64,000 bases of DNA, taken from positions 2,232,001-2,296,000 of the forward strand of contig NZ_JAZHRV010000001.1 of the NCBI RefSeq assembly GCF_036924595.1, read 5' to 3'. The notes under the pieces were generated by a model, which made no database searches, had not been told where the DNA came from, and saw only the letters and a program-made list of their open reading frames with translations. The position numbers and the translations under genes are program-made. Source of the DNA: Bradyrhizobium algeriense (GTDB taxonomy: Bacteria; Pseudomonadota; Alphaproteobacteria; Rhizobiales; Xanthobacteraceae). Position 1 is the first letter of the stretch. The number at the start of each line of letters is the position of its first letter. Positions 8,905-16,809 of the stretch are shown piece after piece.

Positions 8905-9672
8905 ATGAGCTTGTTCGATATGACCGGGAAAGTCGCCGTCATCACTGGCTCCACGCGCGGCATCGGCCGTGCCATCGCCGAGCGCATGGCCGAACACGGC
9001 GCCAAGGTGGTGATCTCCTCGCGCAAGCAGGACGTCTGCGACCAGGTCACCAAGGAGGTCAACGAAAAGTTCGGTAAGGGGACGGCGGTCGCGATCGCCG
9101 CGAACATTTCCAGCAAGGAAAATCTACAGAACCTGGTCGATGAATCCAACCGCGCCTTCGGCAAGATCGACGTGCTGGTCTGCAACGCCGCATCCAATCC
9201 CTATTACGGTCCGCTCGGCGGCATTTCCGATGACCAGTTCCGAAAAATCCTCGACAATAACATCGTTGCCAACAACTGGCTGATCTCGATGGTCGTGCCG
9301 CAGATGATCGAGCGCAAGGACGGCTCGATCGTGATCGTGTCCTCGATCGGCGGCCTGAAGGGGTCGACCGTGCTCGGCGCCTACGCGATCTCGAAGGCGG
9401 CCGACATGCAGCTCGCGCGCAACCTCGCCTGCGAATACGGCAAGCACAATATTCGCGTGAACTGCATCGCGCCCGGCTTGATCAAGACCGATTTTGCCAA
9501 GGCGCTGTGGGACAATCCGGAGACGCTGAAGGCGTCCACCGCGCGTTCGCCGCTGCTCCGCATCGGCGTGCCCGACGAGATCGCGGGCGCCGCGGTCCTG
9601 ATGGGATCGAAGGCCGGCGACTTCATGACCGGCCAGACCATCGTGATCGACGGCGGGGCGACGATTAGTTGA
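8905..9672 (+). CDS. SDR-family oxidoreductase (Dhrs4-like)
   Basis: 255-aa classical SDR with TGSTRGIG at residues 14-21, CNAASNPYYGP at 93-103, Ser146/147 in IVIVSSIGG, and Tyr160-x3-Lys164 (YAISK). Ser-Ser-Arg-Lys after the second strand (ISSRK) points to NADPH preference. The NAASNP motif resembles that of DHRS4-type carbonyl reductases. Strong ribosome site GGGGAGAG ends 4 nt before the ATG. The gene stands alone 88 nt after the phosphatase gene and is followed by a palindromic repeat. Substrate unknown. Confidence 0.92.
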   Translation: MSLFDMTGKVAVITGSTRGIGRAIAERMAEHGAKVVISSRKQDVCDQVTKEVNEKFGKGTAVAIAANISSKENLQNLVDESNRAFGKIDVLVCNAASNPYYGPLGGISDDQFRKILDNNIVANNWLISMVVPQMIERKDGSIVIVSSIGGLKGSTVLGAYAISKAADMQLARNLACEYGKHNIRVNCIAPGLIKTDFAKALWDNPETLKASTARSPLLRIGVPDEIAGAAVLMGSKAGDFMTGQTIVIDGGATIS

Positions 9673-9694
9673 TAGGACGCGGCTAACGCGACCA

Positions 9695-9797
9695 GTGTCA
9701 TCACCCGCGCATGCGGGTGATCCAGTACGCCGCGGCGGCTGTGAATGATCGAGAATTCCCGGCGTACTGGATGCCCCGCCTTCGCGGGGCATGACAG
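9695..9797. repeat. Palindromic intergenic repeat (TGTCATCACCCGC...GGGGCATGACA)
   Basis: An imperfect inverted repeat of about 100 bp. The outer ends TGTCAT and ATGACA pair; inside are CCCGCGCATGCGGG and the complementary CCCCGCCTTCGCGGGG hairpins, and GATCCAGTACGCCG faces CGGCGTACTGGAT. This layout is a common Bradyrhizobium intergenic element as I remember it. It lies between two convergent genes and could end transcription from both sides. Confidence 0.7.
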
Positions 9798-9809
9798 TTA
9801 TGGGTGGGC

Positions 9810-11033
9810 TCACTCCACCGCGGCGTACACCAGATCCCGCAGCAGGTTGCGGATATATTCGCGTTGGCCGGGGCCCTGCATCATGAACACCGTGAACAGG
9901 TCCTCGGCGGGATCGATGAAGAAGAACGTGCCGGCCATGCCGCTCCAGAAGAACTGGCCGAGCGAGCCCGGGAACGGCGCTATCCCTCTGTGAGTGCGGA
10001 CCGCGAAGCCGAGGCCAAAACCGTGGCCGGGCGGCATCAGCGGTGAGTCGACCTTCACGCCGGCGGTAAGGTGATCCGAGGCCATCAGCTCCAGCGTCTT
10101 GCGGCCGATGATCCTGTTGCCGTCCAGCGCACCGCCGTTGAGCAGCATCTGGCAGAAGCGCGCATAGTCCATCGTGGTCGAGACCAGCCCGCCGCCGCCG
10201 GATTCCATCGCAGGCTTCTCAAGCATGTTGAAGAGCTGCACCTTGTCGCCATTCCAGGGATCGGTCGGGAACGGTTCGGCGAGGCGGCCGGCATTCGCTT
10301 CCGGCGTATGGAATGCGGTCTCCGCCATCTGCAGCGGCGCCAGGATGCGTTCGGTCAGGAAGGCGCCGAGCGATTTGCCGGAGACAACCTCGATGATGCG
10401 GCCGAGCACATCGGTCGAGCGGCTGTAATTCCATTCCGCGCCGGGCTGGCAGATCAGCGGCATGCCGGCGATTATGGTCGCGTGTTCGGCGTTGGTGATC
10501 TTGCGGCTGCGTAGCCGGGACTGCTGGTAGAGCTGCTGGACCAGGCCGTTGCCGGTGTGGTCGTAGGTCAGGCCCGAGGTGTGCCGCAGCAGGTCCTGCA
10601 CGGTCATCTGCCGCTTCACCGGTACCAGCTCGAGCTTGCCGTTGTTCTCGACGCCGACCTTCTGCTCGGCAAACTCCGGAATGAATTTTGCGACGGGGTC
10701 ACCCAGGACGAAGTGGCCGTCCTCGACCAGCATCATGATGCCGACGGAGACGATCGGCTTGGTCATCGAGAAGATACGGAAGATGCTATCATGCGCCATC
10801 GGCGTGGCCGCCGCCGGGCTCTGCCGGCCGATCGCATCGAACCAGCCGACCTGACCGCGCCGCGCCACCATCACGGTCGCGCCGGGCAGGGTTCCCTTGT
10901 CGACCTCACGCCGGAAGGCATCCGACATAGACTGCAGGCGTACGCTCGAGAGCCCGATCGTTTCCGGCTTGGCGTCGGGGAGGGCGGGGGTCTGGGGGGC
11001 GGACGTCTGCCGGGCGGCGGTCTGCGCGTTCAT
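9810..11033 (-). CDS. Serine hydrolase, beta-lactamase class C/family VIII esterase-like
   Basis: 407-aa protein of the class C beta-lactamase/penicillin-binding-like fold. The nucleophile motif SMTK is at residues 89-92, and the second catalytic motif is the tyrosine in WNYSRSTDVLGRIIE (family VIII esterases have Y-S-x-x, whereas AmpC has YAN). GHGFGLGFAVRTH replaces the KTG box near the C-terminal end. There is no obvious signal peptide; the N-terminus is polar and Ala/Pro/Gln-rich, which fits a cytoplasmic esterase rather than a beta-lactamase. GGGAG lies near the start. The substrate is unknown and I do not call it a resistance gene. Confidence 0.88.
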   Translation of the reverse strand: MNAQTAARQTSAPQTPALPDAKPETIGLSSVRLQSMSDAFRREVDKGTLPGATVMVARRGQVGWFDAIGRQSPAAATPMAHDSIFRIFSMTKPIVSVGIMMLVEDGHFVLGDPVAKFIPEFAEQKVGVENNGKLELVPVKRQMTVQDLLRHTSGLTYDHTGNGLVQQLYQQSRLRSRKITNAEHATIIAGMPLICQPGAEWNYSRSTDVLGRIIEVVSGKSLGAFLTERILAPLQMAETAFHTPEANAGRLAEPFPTDPWNGDKVQLFNMLEKPAMESGGGGLVSTTMDYARFCQMLLNGGALDGNRIIGRKTLELMASDHLTAGVKVDSPLMPPGHGFGLGFAVRTHRGIAPFPGSLGQFFWSGMAGTFFFIDPAEDLFTVFMMQGPGQREYIRNLLRDLVYAAVE

Positions 11034-11196
11034 GGTGTCTCCCGTTGCGCTTGTTGTTTGTGACAGACGCGAACTTTGGCGCAGAAGCCCTGGCTTGGAT
11101 AGAGTTCTTGATGTGGGAGCAATCGCTTCGCCCTTGCAATCGGGGCATGGCCTATGCTTGAAACGGCGCGAAGCGGCGCACGCGCCGGTTCCCTGC

Positions 11197-11272
11197 AGGA
11201 GTGTAGCTCAATTGGTAGAGCACCGGTCTCCAAAACCGGGGGTCGCAGGTTCGAGCCCTGCCACTCCTGCCA
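11197..11272 (+). tRNA. tRNA-Trp (anticodon CCA)
   Basis: Complete 76-nt tRNA. Acceptor stem AGGAGTG (11197-11203) pairs with CACTCCT (11262-11268), the discriminator base is G and CCA is encoded at 11270-11272. Anticodon stem CCGGT/ACCGG encloses CTCCAAA, giving anticodon CCA (11230-11232), which reads UGG. The D arm has TAGCTCAATTGGTAGAGCA and the T arm GCAGGTTCGAGCCCTGC. Its position before secE-nusG is conserved in many bacteria. Confidence 0.98.
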
Positions 11273-11304
11273 GCTAAATCAAATGCTTAGACCGATTTTT
11301 GAAC

Positions 11305-11490
11305 TTAGGCGAAGAACGCGCTGAGCACAGCCACGTCGGAGCGCGCCGGGGTCTCGCCCCGCAGGTCGGCATCGATGACCCGCCGGCATGCATCCACTGT
11401 GAGGATGTCGCCGAGGTCGTTGGCCGCGTCGAGAACGGTCCAGGCCGTCTCGCCCGCGGGTCGCTCCTGGTCGTGGCCTAACTGAGCCAT
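11305..11490 (-). CDS. Possible small hypothetical protein
   Basis: 61-codon frame starting at ATG 11490 with AGGGG about 10 nt upstream. The product would be acidic with the stretch ETAWTVLDAANDLGDILTVD. I recognise no family. The frame stays open upstream for another 86 codons, so the start is uncertain. It lies in the 582-nt stretch between tRNA-Trp and secE on the opposite strand. It could be chance coding. Confidence 0.3.
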   Translation of the reverse strand: MAQLGHDQERPAGETAWTVLDAANDLGDILTVDACRRVIDADLRGETPARSDVAVLSAFFA

Positions 11491-11654
11491 GGTCAATCTC
11501 GCCCCTTTGGAGCCTGCAGGATAGCCGACAGCTTTTAAGAACCAGATCGCGGCCTTGTAAGCATTTGAGGCATGGCGGTACTGGTGATTAACCAATGACG
11601 GCCGCCGCCCCAAGGAGATCAGGGGGCGGTGGCAGCCCCGCGGCACCCCGTACC

Positions 11655-11683
11655 TTGACCTTTTGCCCGGCCGGCAGTAGATA
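11655..11683 (+). promoter_or_regulatory. Candidate promoter of the secE-nusG operon
   Basis: TTGACC at 11655-11660 (CTTGAC counting one base earlier), a 17-bp spacer, then TAGATA at 11678-11683. This is a good match to the alphaproteobacterial housekeeping promoter form. A start near 11690 would give a leader of about 165 nt before secE. No other feature is visible in 11491-11854. Confidence 0.5.
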
Positions 11684-11854
11684 CCCGCCACCTGCAGCCG
11701 GCCCGCTAGATGCGGATATCCGGCGCGGCTTTGAATTCCCCCGAACAATCGAGCCCGCTTGGCGGCTCATCCTTCGAGAGAGGGCTGGGCGCGAGAGGGC
11801 TGTTCGGATTCGCCTTAAATTGCAATCGTCTCACGAAGGACGCGGTAACCAACG

Positions 11855-12046
11855 ATGGCTTTCAGCCCGTTCAAATTCCTGCAGGAAGTGCGCTCGGAGA
11901 CCGCCAAGGTCACCTGGCCGACGCGCCGCGAGACAACGATCACCACGATCATGGTGTTCGTGATGGTTGCACTGGCGTCGATCTTCTTTTTCATGTCGGA
12001 TCTGGTGATCCGCTTCGTTGTCACTTTCCTGCTGGGCGTCCACTGA
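11855..12046 (+). CDS. secE: Preprotein translocase subunit SecE
   Basis: 63-aa short-form SecE, the tail-anchored subunit that clamps SecY in the Sec translocon of the inner membrane. The cytoplasmic amphipathic helix FLQEVRSETAKVTWPTRRET contains the hallmark KVTWP segment, and a single hydrophobic helix follows (TIMVFVMVALASIFFFMSDL). One-helix SecE is the usual form outside Gammaproteobacteria such as E. coli. It overlaps nusG by one base (TGATG), so the two are translationally coupled. Confidence 0.97.
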   Translation: MAFSPFKFLQEVRSETAKVTWPTRRETTITTIMVFVMVALASIFFFMSDLVIRFVVTFLLGVH

Positions 12047-12597
12047 TGAGCACCGGAACCCAAACCATGGACAAGCGCTGGTATATCGTTCACGCCTATT
12101 CGAACTTCGAGAAAAAGGTCTCGGAATCGATCCGGGAACAGGCGAAGCAGCGCGGGCTTGAGGATCTGTTCGAGCAGGTGCTGGTGCCGACCGAAAAGGT
12201 CACCGAAGTACGCCGCGGCCGCAAGATCGATGCCGAGCGCAAGTTCTTCCCGGGCTACGTGCTGGTGAAGATGAAGCTGACCGACGAGGCGTTCCATCTG
12301 ATCAAGAACACGCCCAAGGTCACCGGCTTCCTCGGCGCTGAAAACAAGCCGATGCCGATCTCCGAATCCGAGGCGATGCGAATCCTGCATCAGGTGCAGG
12401 AAGGCGTCGAACGTCCGAAGGCGTCGGTGTCGTTCGAAATCGGCGAGAACGTCCGCGTGGCCGATGGCCCGTTCGCGTCGTTCTCCGGCGTGGTTGAAGA
12501 AATTGACGAGGCGCGTTCGCGCGTGAAGGTCGCGGTGTCGATCTTCGGCCGCGCCACGCCCGTCGAACTGGAATTCGGTCAGGTCGAGAAGGTCTGA
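12046..12597 (+). CDS. nusG: Transcription termination/antitermination protein NusG
   Basis: 183-aa NusG, which binds RNA polymerase clamp helices through its NGN domain and contacts Rho or ribosomal S10 through its KOW domain. KRWYIVHAYSNFEKKV opens the NGN domain, RKFFPGYVLVKM is the conserved central segment, and the KOW domain is VADGPFASFSGVVEEIDEAR near residues 132-151, with the ending TPVELEFGQVEKV. I chose the ATG at 12046 that overlaps the secE stop; an internal ATG at 12067 (MDKRWY) is an alternative with no better ribosome site. Confidence 0.97.
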   Translation: MSTGTQTMDKRWYIVHAYSNFEKKVSESIREQAKQRGLEDLFEQVLVPTEKVTEVRRGRKIDAERKFFPGYVLVKMKLTDEAFHLIKNTPKVTGFLGAENKPMPISESEAMRILHQVQEGVERPKASVSFEIGENVRVADGPFASFSGVVEEIDEARSRVKVAVSIFGRATPVELEFGQVEKV

Positions 12598-12608
12598 TCG
12601 GCAAAAGC

Positions 12609-12652
12609 GCGGAGCGCGTCTCCGCACTTAGAGAGCGCGAAGCGTCTTCGCG
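12609..12652. other. Two hairpins in the nusG-rplK gap
   Basis: GCGGAG/CTCCGC (12609-12614 with 12620-12625) and CGCGAAG/CTTCGCG (12636-12642 with 12646-12652). Neither is followed by a T run, so an RNA-processing or stabilising role is more likely than termination. The second resembles the hairpin between rpoB and rpoC. The 158-nt gap holds nothing else I recognise. Confidence 0.6.
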
Positions 12653-12755
12653 TATCAAGAGGCCGTGGGAGGAAGAGGCGGTTGCCAACCGTCCTTGATC
12701 CGAACCACGAACCTGAAACCGCCGGCTTCGAAACCCGGCACAACAGGAGTGATAC

Positions 12756-13184
12756 ATGGCAAAGAAAGTGACCGGATACCTGAAATTGCAGGTGCCGGCC
12801 GGTGCGGCGAATCCTTCGCCCCCGATCGGTCCCGCGCTTGGTCAGCGCGGTCTCAACATCATGGAATTCTGCAAGGCGTTCAACGCGCAGACGCAGAAGG
12901 AAGAAAAGAACACCCCGATCCCGGTGATCATCACCATCTATGCGGACCGTTCCTTCACCTTCGAGATGAAGACGCCGCCGATGTCCCACTTCCTCAAGCA
13001 GGCCGCCAAGATCCAGTCCGGTTCGAAAGCTCCGGGCCGCGACAAGGCCGGCCAGGTGACCCGCGCGCAGGTGCGCGAGATCGCCGAGAAGAAGATGAAG
13101 GATCTCAATTGCGATTCCATCGATGCGGCCATGAAGATGGTCGAGGGCTCCGCCCGTTCGATGGGTCTGGAAGTTGCGGGGTAA
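12756..13184 (+). CDS. rplK: 50S ribosomal protein L11
   Basis: 142-aa L11, part of the GTPase-associated centre on 23S rRNA and the site of thiostrepton action and RelA stimulation. The N-terminal domain shows [20 protein letters not shown] with the proline pair of the thiostrepton pocket; the RNA-binding C-terminal domain includes [16 protein letters not shown] and [24 protein letters not shown] lies 7 nt before the ATG. It is followed by rplA after 6 nt. Confidence 0.99.
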   Translation: MAKKVTGYLKLQVPAGAANPSPPIGPALGQRGLNIMEFCKAFNAQTQKEEKNTPIPVIITIYADRSFTFEMKTPPMSHFLKQAAKIQSGSKAPGRDKAGQVTRAQVREIAEKKMKDLNCDSIDAAMKMVEGSARSMGLEVAG

Positions 13185-13190
13185 CGGGCC

Positions 13191-13883
13191 ATGGCAATCG
13201 GAAAACGTTTGAAGAAGGCCCGCGAGGGTGTCGACCGCGAGAAGCTCTATCCGCTCGCGGATGCCATCAAGATGGTCAAGGAACGCGCCAAGTCGAAGTT
13301 CGACGAGACGATCGAGATCGCGATCAATCTTGGCGTCGACCCGCGTCACGCCGACCAGATGGTTCGCGGCGTCGTCAACCTGCCGAACGGCACCGGCCGC
13401 ACCTTGCGCGTCGGCGTGTTCGCCCGCGGCGCGAAAGCGGAAGAAGCCAAGGCAGCAGGTGCTGACGTCGTCGGCGCCGAAGACCTGGTCGAGAAGGTGC
13501 AGGGCGGCAACATCGATTTCGATCGTTGTATCGCCACCCCCGACATGATGCCGCTGGTCGGCCGCCTCGGTAAGGTGCTCGGCCCGCGCGGCATGATGCC
13601 GAACCCGAAGATCGGCACCGTGACGATGGATGTCGCCACCGCCGTGAAGGGCGCCAAGGGCGGCTCGGTCGAATTCCGCGTCGAGAAGGCCGGCATCGTG
13701 CAGGCCGGCGTCGGCAAGGCCTCGTTCTCCGAGGAAAAGCTGGTGCAGAACGTGAAAGCGCTTGCGGACGCGGTGGCGAAGGCAAAGCCCGCCGGCGCCA
13801 AGGGCACCTACATCCAGCGCGTGGCGGTCTCCTCCACCATGGGCCCGGGCGTCAAGGTCGAGCCGGGCACGCTGCTCGGCTAG
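13191..13883 (+). CDS. rplA: 50S ribosomal protein L1
   Basis: 230-aa L1, the protein of the mobile L1 stalk that helps release deacylated tRNA; in E. coli it also represses its own L11-L1 mRNA. Characteristic segments are [40 protein letters not shown] and [11 protein letters not shown]. The conserved ending is [16 protein letters not shown]. In most bacteria rplJ follows directly; here a terminator and about 3.5 kb of other genes intervene. Confidence 0.99.
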   Translation: MAIGKRLKKAREGVDREKLYPLADAIKMVKERAKSKFDETIEIAINLGVDPRHADQMVRGVVNLPNGTGRTLRVGVFARGAKAEEAKAAGADVVGAEDLVEKVQGGNIDFDRCIATPDMMPLVGRLGKVLGPRGMMPNPKIGTVTMDVATAVKGAKGGSVEFRVEKAGIVQAGVGKASFSEEKLVQNVKALADAVAKAKPAGAKGTYIQRVAVSSTMGPGVKVEPGTLLG

Positions 13884-13911
13884 TTCCTCGCGGCTTCGCG
13901 AATAAAATAAA

Positions 13912-13945
13912 AAAGGGCGGAATCGGGTGACCGATTCCGCCCTTT
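13912..13945 (+). terminator. Terminator-like hairpin after rplA
   Basis: Perfect 15-bp stem AAAGGGCGGAATCGG with loop GTGA and the complementary arm ending CCCTTT. An A-rich run precedes it (a U run on the minus strand), while the plus-strand tail is only TTTGCGTTT. It separates rplA from the unrelated downstream gene. Confidence 0.8.
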
Positions 13946-14005
13946 GCGTTTGATGTGGCAATTGCGTAATCGTCGCAGTGCCGGACTTGCCAAGAAGGAA
14001 CAACA

Positions 14006-14959
14006 ATGCCCGAGAAGGTCCTGATCTATTCGCGTTTTCCAAAAGCCCAGATGGAGCGTTTCGGCGAGCGTTTTGAGCTCCTGAACGCGGCCGGCAAGCC
14101 GCCCAATGAAGTGTTTTCCGCCGAACAGCTCGCCGACATTCGCGCGATGATCACGGCCGGCGGCACGCCGCTTCGCGGCGAGGCGATGGATCTCATGCCG
14201 AAATTGGGCGCCATCGTCTGCTACGGCACCGGTTATGACGGCGTCGATCTGGCGGCGGCGGCGAAGCGCGGCATCGCGGTCGGCCACAGCCCGGGGGCGA
14301 ATGCGGCATCCGTCGCCGACATCGCGGTCACCCTGATGCTGGCCACCACGCGGCGACTGCTCGCGGCTGACGACTATGTGCGGGGCGGCAGCTGGGCCGC
14401 CGCAAAGCCGTCACCGATGATGCGACCGCAGGCCGGGATGCTGGGCCGCAAAATCGGCGTCTACGGCATGGGCGAGATCGGCCGCAAGATCGCGGCGCGC
14501 GTCGCCGCGTTCGAGACCGAGGTCGGCTATTTCAGCCGCAGCAAGCACGACGTTCCCTATCAATATTTTCCGACGCTCGATGGGCTGGCCGAATGGTGCA
14601 GCGTGCTGATGATCGCGGTGCGGGCGGGGGCGGATACCAATCACGCCGTCGGTGCCGATGTCCTGAAGAAGCTCGGCAAGGACGGCTATATCGTCAACAT
14701 CTCGCGCGGCTCGGTGATCGACCAGCCGGCTTTGATCGCGGCGCTGACCGACCAGACCATCGCCGGGGCGGGCCTCGACGTGTATGCGAAGGAGCCGCAT
14801 GCGCCTGACGCGCTGACGGCGCTGCCCAACGTCGTGCTCTCGCCGCATATCGGCGGCCATACCCTGGAATCGCATGTGGCGATGCAGGACTGCGTGCTGG
14901 CCAATCTCGATGCGTTCTTCGCCGGCAAGCCGCTACCATACAAGGTGCCGCTCGGCTGA
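14006..14959 (+). CDS. D-isomer-specific 2-hydroxyacid dehydrogenase
   Basis: 317-aa NAD(P)-dependent dehydrogenase of the D-2-hydroxyacid family (glyoxylate/hydroxypyruvate reductase-like). The Rossmann motif is YGMGEIGRKIA (about residues 151-161), with SRSKH after the second strand favouring NADPH. The catalytic triad is the Arg in IAVRAGADTN, the Glu in YAKEPHAPDAL and the His in SPHIGGHT. AAGGAA lies 5 nt before the ATG. It sits between rplA and the convergent ECF sigma gene, with only 3 nt between the stops. The substrate is unknown. Confidence 0.93.
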   Translation: MPEKVLIYSRFPKAQMERFGERFELLNAAGKPPNEVFSAEQLADIRAMITAGGTPLRGEAMDLMPKLGAIVCYGTGYDGVDLAAAAKRGIAVGHSPGANAASVADIAVTLMLATTRRLLAADDYVRGGSWAAAKPSPMMRPQAGMLGRKIGVYGMGEIGRKIAARVAAFETEVGYFSRSKHDVPYQYFPTLDGLAEWCSVLMIAVRAGADTNHAVGADVLKKLGKDGYIVNISRGSVIDQPALIAALTDQTIAGAGLDVYAKEPHAPDALTALPNVVLSPHIGGHTLESHVAMQDCVLANLDAFFAGKPLPYKVPLG

Positions 14960-14962
14960 TCG

Positions 14963-15856
14963 TCAGTGCATTCTGGCAGCCGGCAGATGGCGCAGCTTGT
15001 CGGGATTTCGGACGATATAGATCGCGGCGATTTTCTCGCCGTCGATTGCCATGCTCATGGTGTTGTCGAGTTCGCCGTCCAGGTAGAGCAGGGCGCCGAA
15101 GGCTCCGTTGATCATGGCAGGCTCGATGCGCATGTCGTGGCCGGCGTTCTTGGCGGCAATACCGATGAAGAAGCGCGCGATCTTGTCGGCGCCGATGATC
15201 GGATTGCGCGCTGCCGTCCTGCGGCCACCGCCATCGGTGAGCGCCACGGCATCCTCTCGCAGCAGCGCGGCGAGCTGCGCAACGTTACCGCTGGTAACCG
15301 CCTCGCCAAATGCCTGCAGCAGGCGGGCGTGATTGTCGGGTGCGCGCGCCGGGGCCGGGCGATTGTCGCGCACTGCGCGGCGGGCCCTCGAGGCCAGTTG
15401 CCGGCAAGCCGCCTCGGTGCGGTCGAGCATGGCGGCGATTTCGGGGAACGGCGTGTCAAAGACGTCGTGGAGCAGGAAGGCCGCGCGTTCCATCGGCGAC
15501 AGCCGGTCCAGCGCCAGCAACAAGGCGAATGAGAGATCGTCGGCCAGTTCGGTGGCGGCGTCGGCTGACAGGCCTTCCGCGTCGAACACGGGCTCGGGGA
15601 GCCACGGGCCGACATAGATCTCCCGCTGCGCCTTCGCGCTCTTCAGGCGATCGAGACAGAGTCGGGTCACCACGGTGACGAGAAAGGCTTCCGTGTTGTG
15701 AACGTCCTGCGCCCCGGCAAAACGGAGGTAGGCATCCTGCACCACGTCTTCCGCGTCGCTACGGCTGCCGAGCATGCGATAGGCGAGTCCGAGCAGGCGC
15801 CCGCGATGGGGCGCCAGCGGGTTGTCATCATGCGGCCTGTTTGACGACATCGACAT
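14963..15856 (-). CDS. ECF41-family RNA polymerase sigma factor (SigJ-like)
   Basis: About 297-aa extracytoplasmic-function sigma factor. Sigma region 2 is HRGRLLGLAYRMLGSRSDAE followed by DVVQDAYLRF; region 4 contains RAAFLLHDVFDTPFPEIAAML. The C-terminal SnoaL/NTF2-like extension (about residues 180-297) replaces an anti-sigma factor and carries the ECF41 signatures WLPEP in the linker, DGGGR, and NPDKL near the end. The start is uncertain: ATG 15856 has GAGTGG just upstream; GTG 15865 and ATG 15850 are alternatives. It overlaps the upstream CMD-like gene by about 29 nt and is the last gene of a three-gene operon with its own ECF41-type promoter, so autoregulation is likely. Confidence 0.92.
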   Translation of the reverse strand: MSMSSNRPHDDNPLAPHRGRLLGLAYRMLGSRSDAEDVVQDAYLRFAGAQDVHNTEAFLVTVVTRLCLDRLKSAKAQREIYVGPWLPEPVFDAEGLSADAATELADDLSFALLLALDRLSPMERAAFLLHDVFDTPFPEIAAMLDRTEAACRQLASRARRAVRDNRPAPARAPDNHARLLQAFGEAVTSGNVAQLAALLREDAVALTDGGGRRTAARNPIIGADKIARFFIGIAAKNAGHDMRIEPAMINGAFGALLYLDGELDNTMSMAIDGEKIAAIYIVRNPDKLRHLPAARMH

Positions 15857-16376
15857 TGTGTCCACTCACGGTGACGCGGCGGCATTCCTTGGCATAGCCG
15901 AGGCCCGCCTTCACCATCGGGAACATGCGGCCCATTTGCAGCGCCAGCGTCAGATCTATTACGCCTTTCTGGCCCCATTGGGCCCGGACGGCGTCGCGAA
16001 ACTCGTCCTCCGCCTCGGCGGCCCGGCGCACCACGGCGTCGGCGAACCGGAATCCAAGCGTCGTCGCCTCATTCATCGCCCGGGGATCGCGGCGGAGAAC
16101 CGCCTCGATCTGGTCCCTGGGCATGCCGGCTTCCAGCGCCATGTCGACGACCAGCTGCGTGCACGGACCACAATCCTCCGCGAGGGCGCCGACGATCTTG
16201 GCTGCGAAAGTCGCCTCGATCGGGACCGCTTCGCGGTGGGCGGCCGCCTTCATGAGGGGCGCGAACTTGAAGAAGGCGGCAGGGGATACGTTCAGCATCA
16301 TTTCCATATAGCTGACGTCGTACCCGTAACGCCTGGCAAATGCGCGCAGCGTGCGGCGCGCGATCCAACTACGCAT
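15828..16376 (-). CDS. CMD/AhpD-like protein (COE partner of ECF41)
   Basis: 182-aa helical protein with the carboxymuconolactone-decarboxylase/AhpD-type motif EDCGPCTQLVVDMALEAG, including a C-x-x-C pair around residues 69-72. Genes for CMD-type, oxidoreductase or epimerase proteins (COE) are the known neighbours and targets of ECF41 sigma factors, which supports the pairing. The strong ribosome site AAGGAG lies 6 nt upstream of the ATG. It overlaps the membrane-protein gene before it by 8 nt and the sigma gene after it, so the three are one transcript. A redox-active cysteine pair suggests a thiol peroxidase-like or decarboxylase activity; the substrate is unknown. Confidence 0.87.
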   Translation of the reverse strand: MRSWIARRTLRAFARRYGYDVSYMEMMLNVSPAAFFKFAPLMKAAAHREAVPIEATFAAKIVGALAEDCGPCTQLVVDMALEAGMPRDQIEAVLRRDPRAMNEATTLGFRFADAVVRRAAEAEDEFRDAVRAQWGQKGVIDLTLALQMGRMFPMVKAGLGYAKECRRVTVSGHNVDVVKQAA

Positions 16377-16746
16377 GATTTTCTCCTTGGCTGGGAAAGG
16401 CGGAATAGAGGGCGGCTGCTGACGGCAGCACGATGGCGAGGAGGTCGAAGGTGGGATGATGGGTGTGCCCGCCCGCCAGCATCACCAAGTGGAGCAGGGC
16501 ATGGGCAGTGAGAAAGCTGGCGCCCGCGACGGCCGCCGGCCAATACCGTGGCCGCCATGCCCGGGCGGCCAGCGCCAGGCCGGCCACGAGGAACGCGACC
16601 CCGATGTCCTGAACGAAATGTGGGTTGAACGGGCCGGTGTCCGGCACACCGGGTACGGTTTCGTACCAGAGGGGGCCAGCCACCAGCATAGCCAGTCCGT
16701 TCAGAACCGTGGGTATCGCAAGAATTGCCGCCAACTGACGCCGCAT
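16369..16746 (-). CDS. Four-helix integral membrane protein of the ECF41 operon
   Basis: 125-aa inner-membrane protein with about four hydrophobic helices: LAAILAIPTVLNGLAMLVAG, IGVAFLVAGLALAARAW, WPAAVAGASFLTAHALLHLV, and LLAIVLPSAAALYSAF. The loop HTHHPTFD is histidine-rich, which could bind metal or simply be periplasmic. AGGAGG lies 5 nt before the ATG, and the predicted ECF41 promoter is 20 nt upstream. It is the first gene of the operon and probably a direct target of the sigma factor. I do not recognise a named family; it resembles DoxX/DUF4345-type small membrane proteins. Confidence 0.78.
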   Translation of the reverse strand: MRRQLAAILAIPTVLNGLAMLVAGPLWYETVPGVPDTGPFNPHFVQDIGVAFLVAGLALAARAWRPRYWPAAVAGASFLTAHALLHLVMLAGGHTHHPTFDLLAIVLPSAAALYSAFPSQGENHA

Positions 16747-16765
16747 GGGAACCTCCTGCGGCCAA

Positions 16766-16792
16766 GACGAACCAGGAGCCCCCGGTGTGACA
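16766..16792 (-). promoter_or_regulatory. ECF41-dependent promoter (TGTCACA-N16-CGTC)
   Basis: On the minus strand TGTCACA (16792-16786) is followed after exactly 16 nt by CGTC (16769-16766). This matches the reported ECF41 target form (TGTCACA, 16-nt spacer, CGTC). It lies just upstream of the first gene of the sigma-factor operon, with room for a short leader and the AGGAGG site. Confidence 0.85.
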
Positions 16793-16809
16793 GAATTCGT
16801 CAAAGAATT

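Noticed and set aside
9810..11033. AmpC-type beta-lactamase
   Set aside because: Lacks a signal peptide, the YAN motif and a KTG box; family VIII esterase is more likely.
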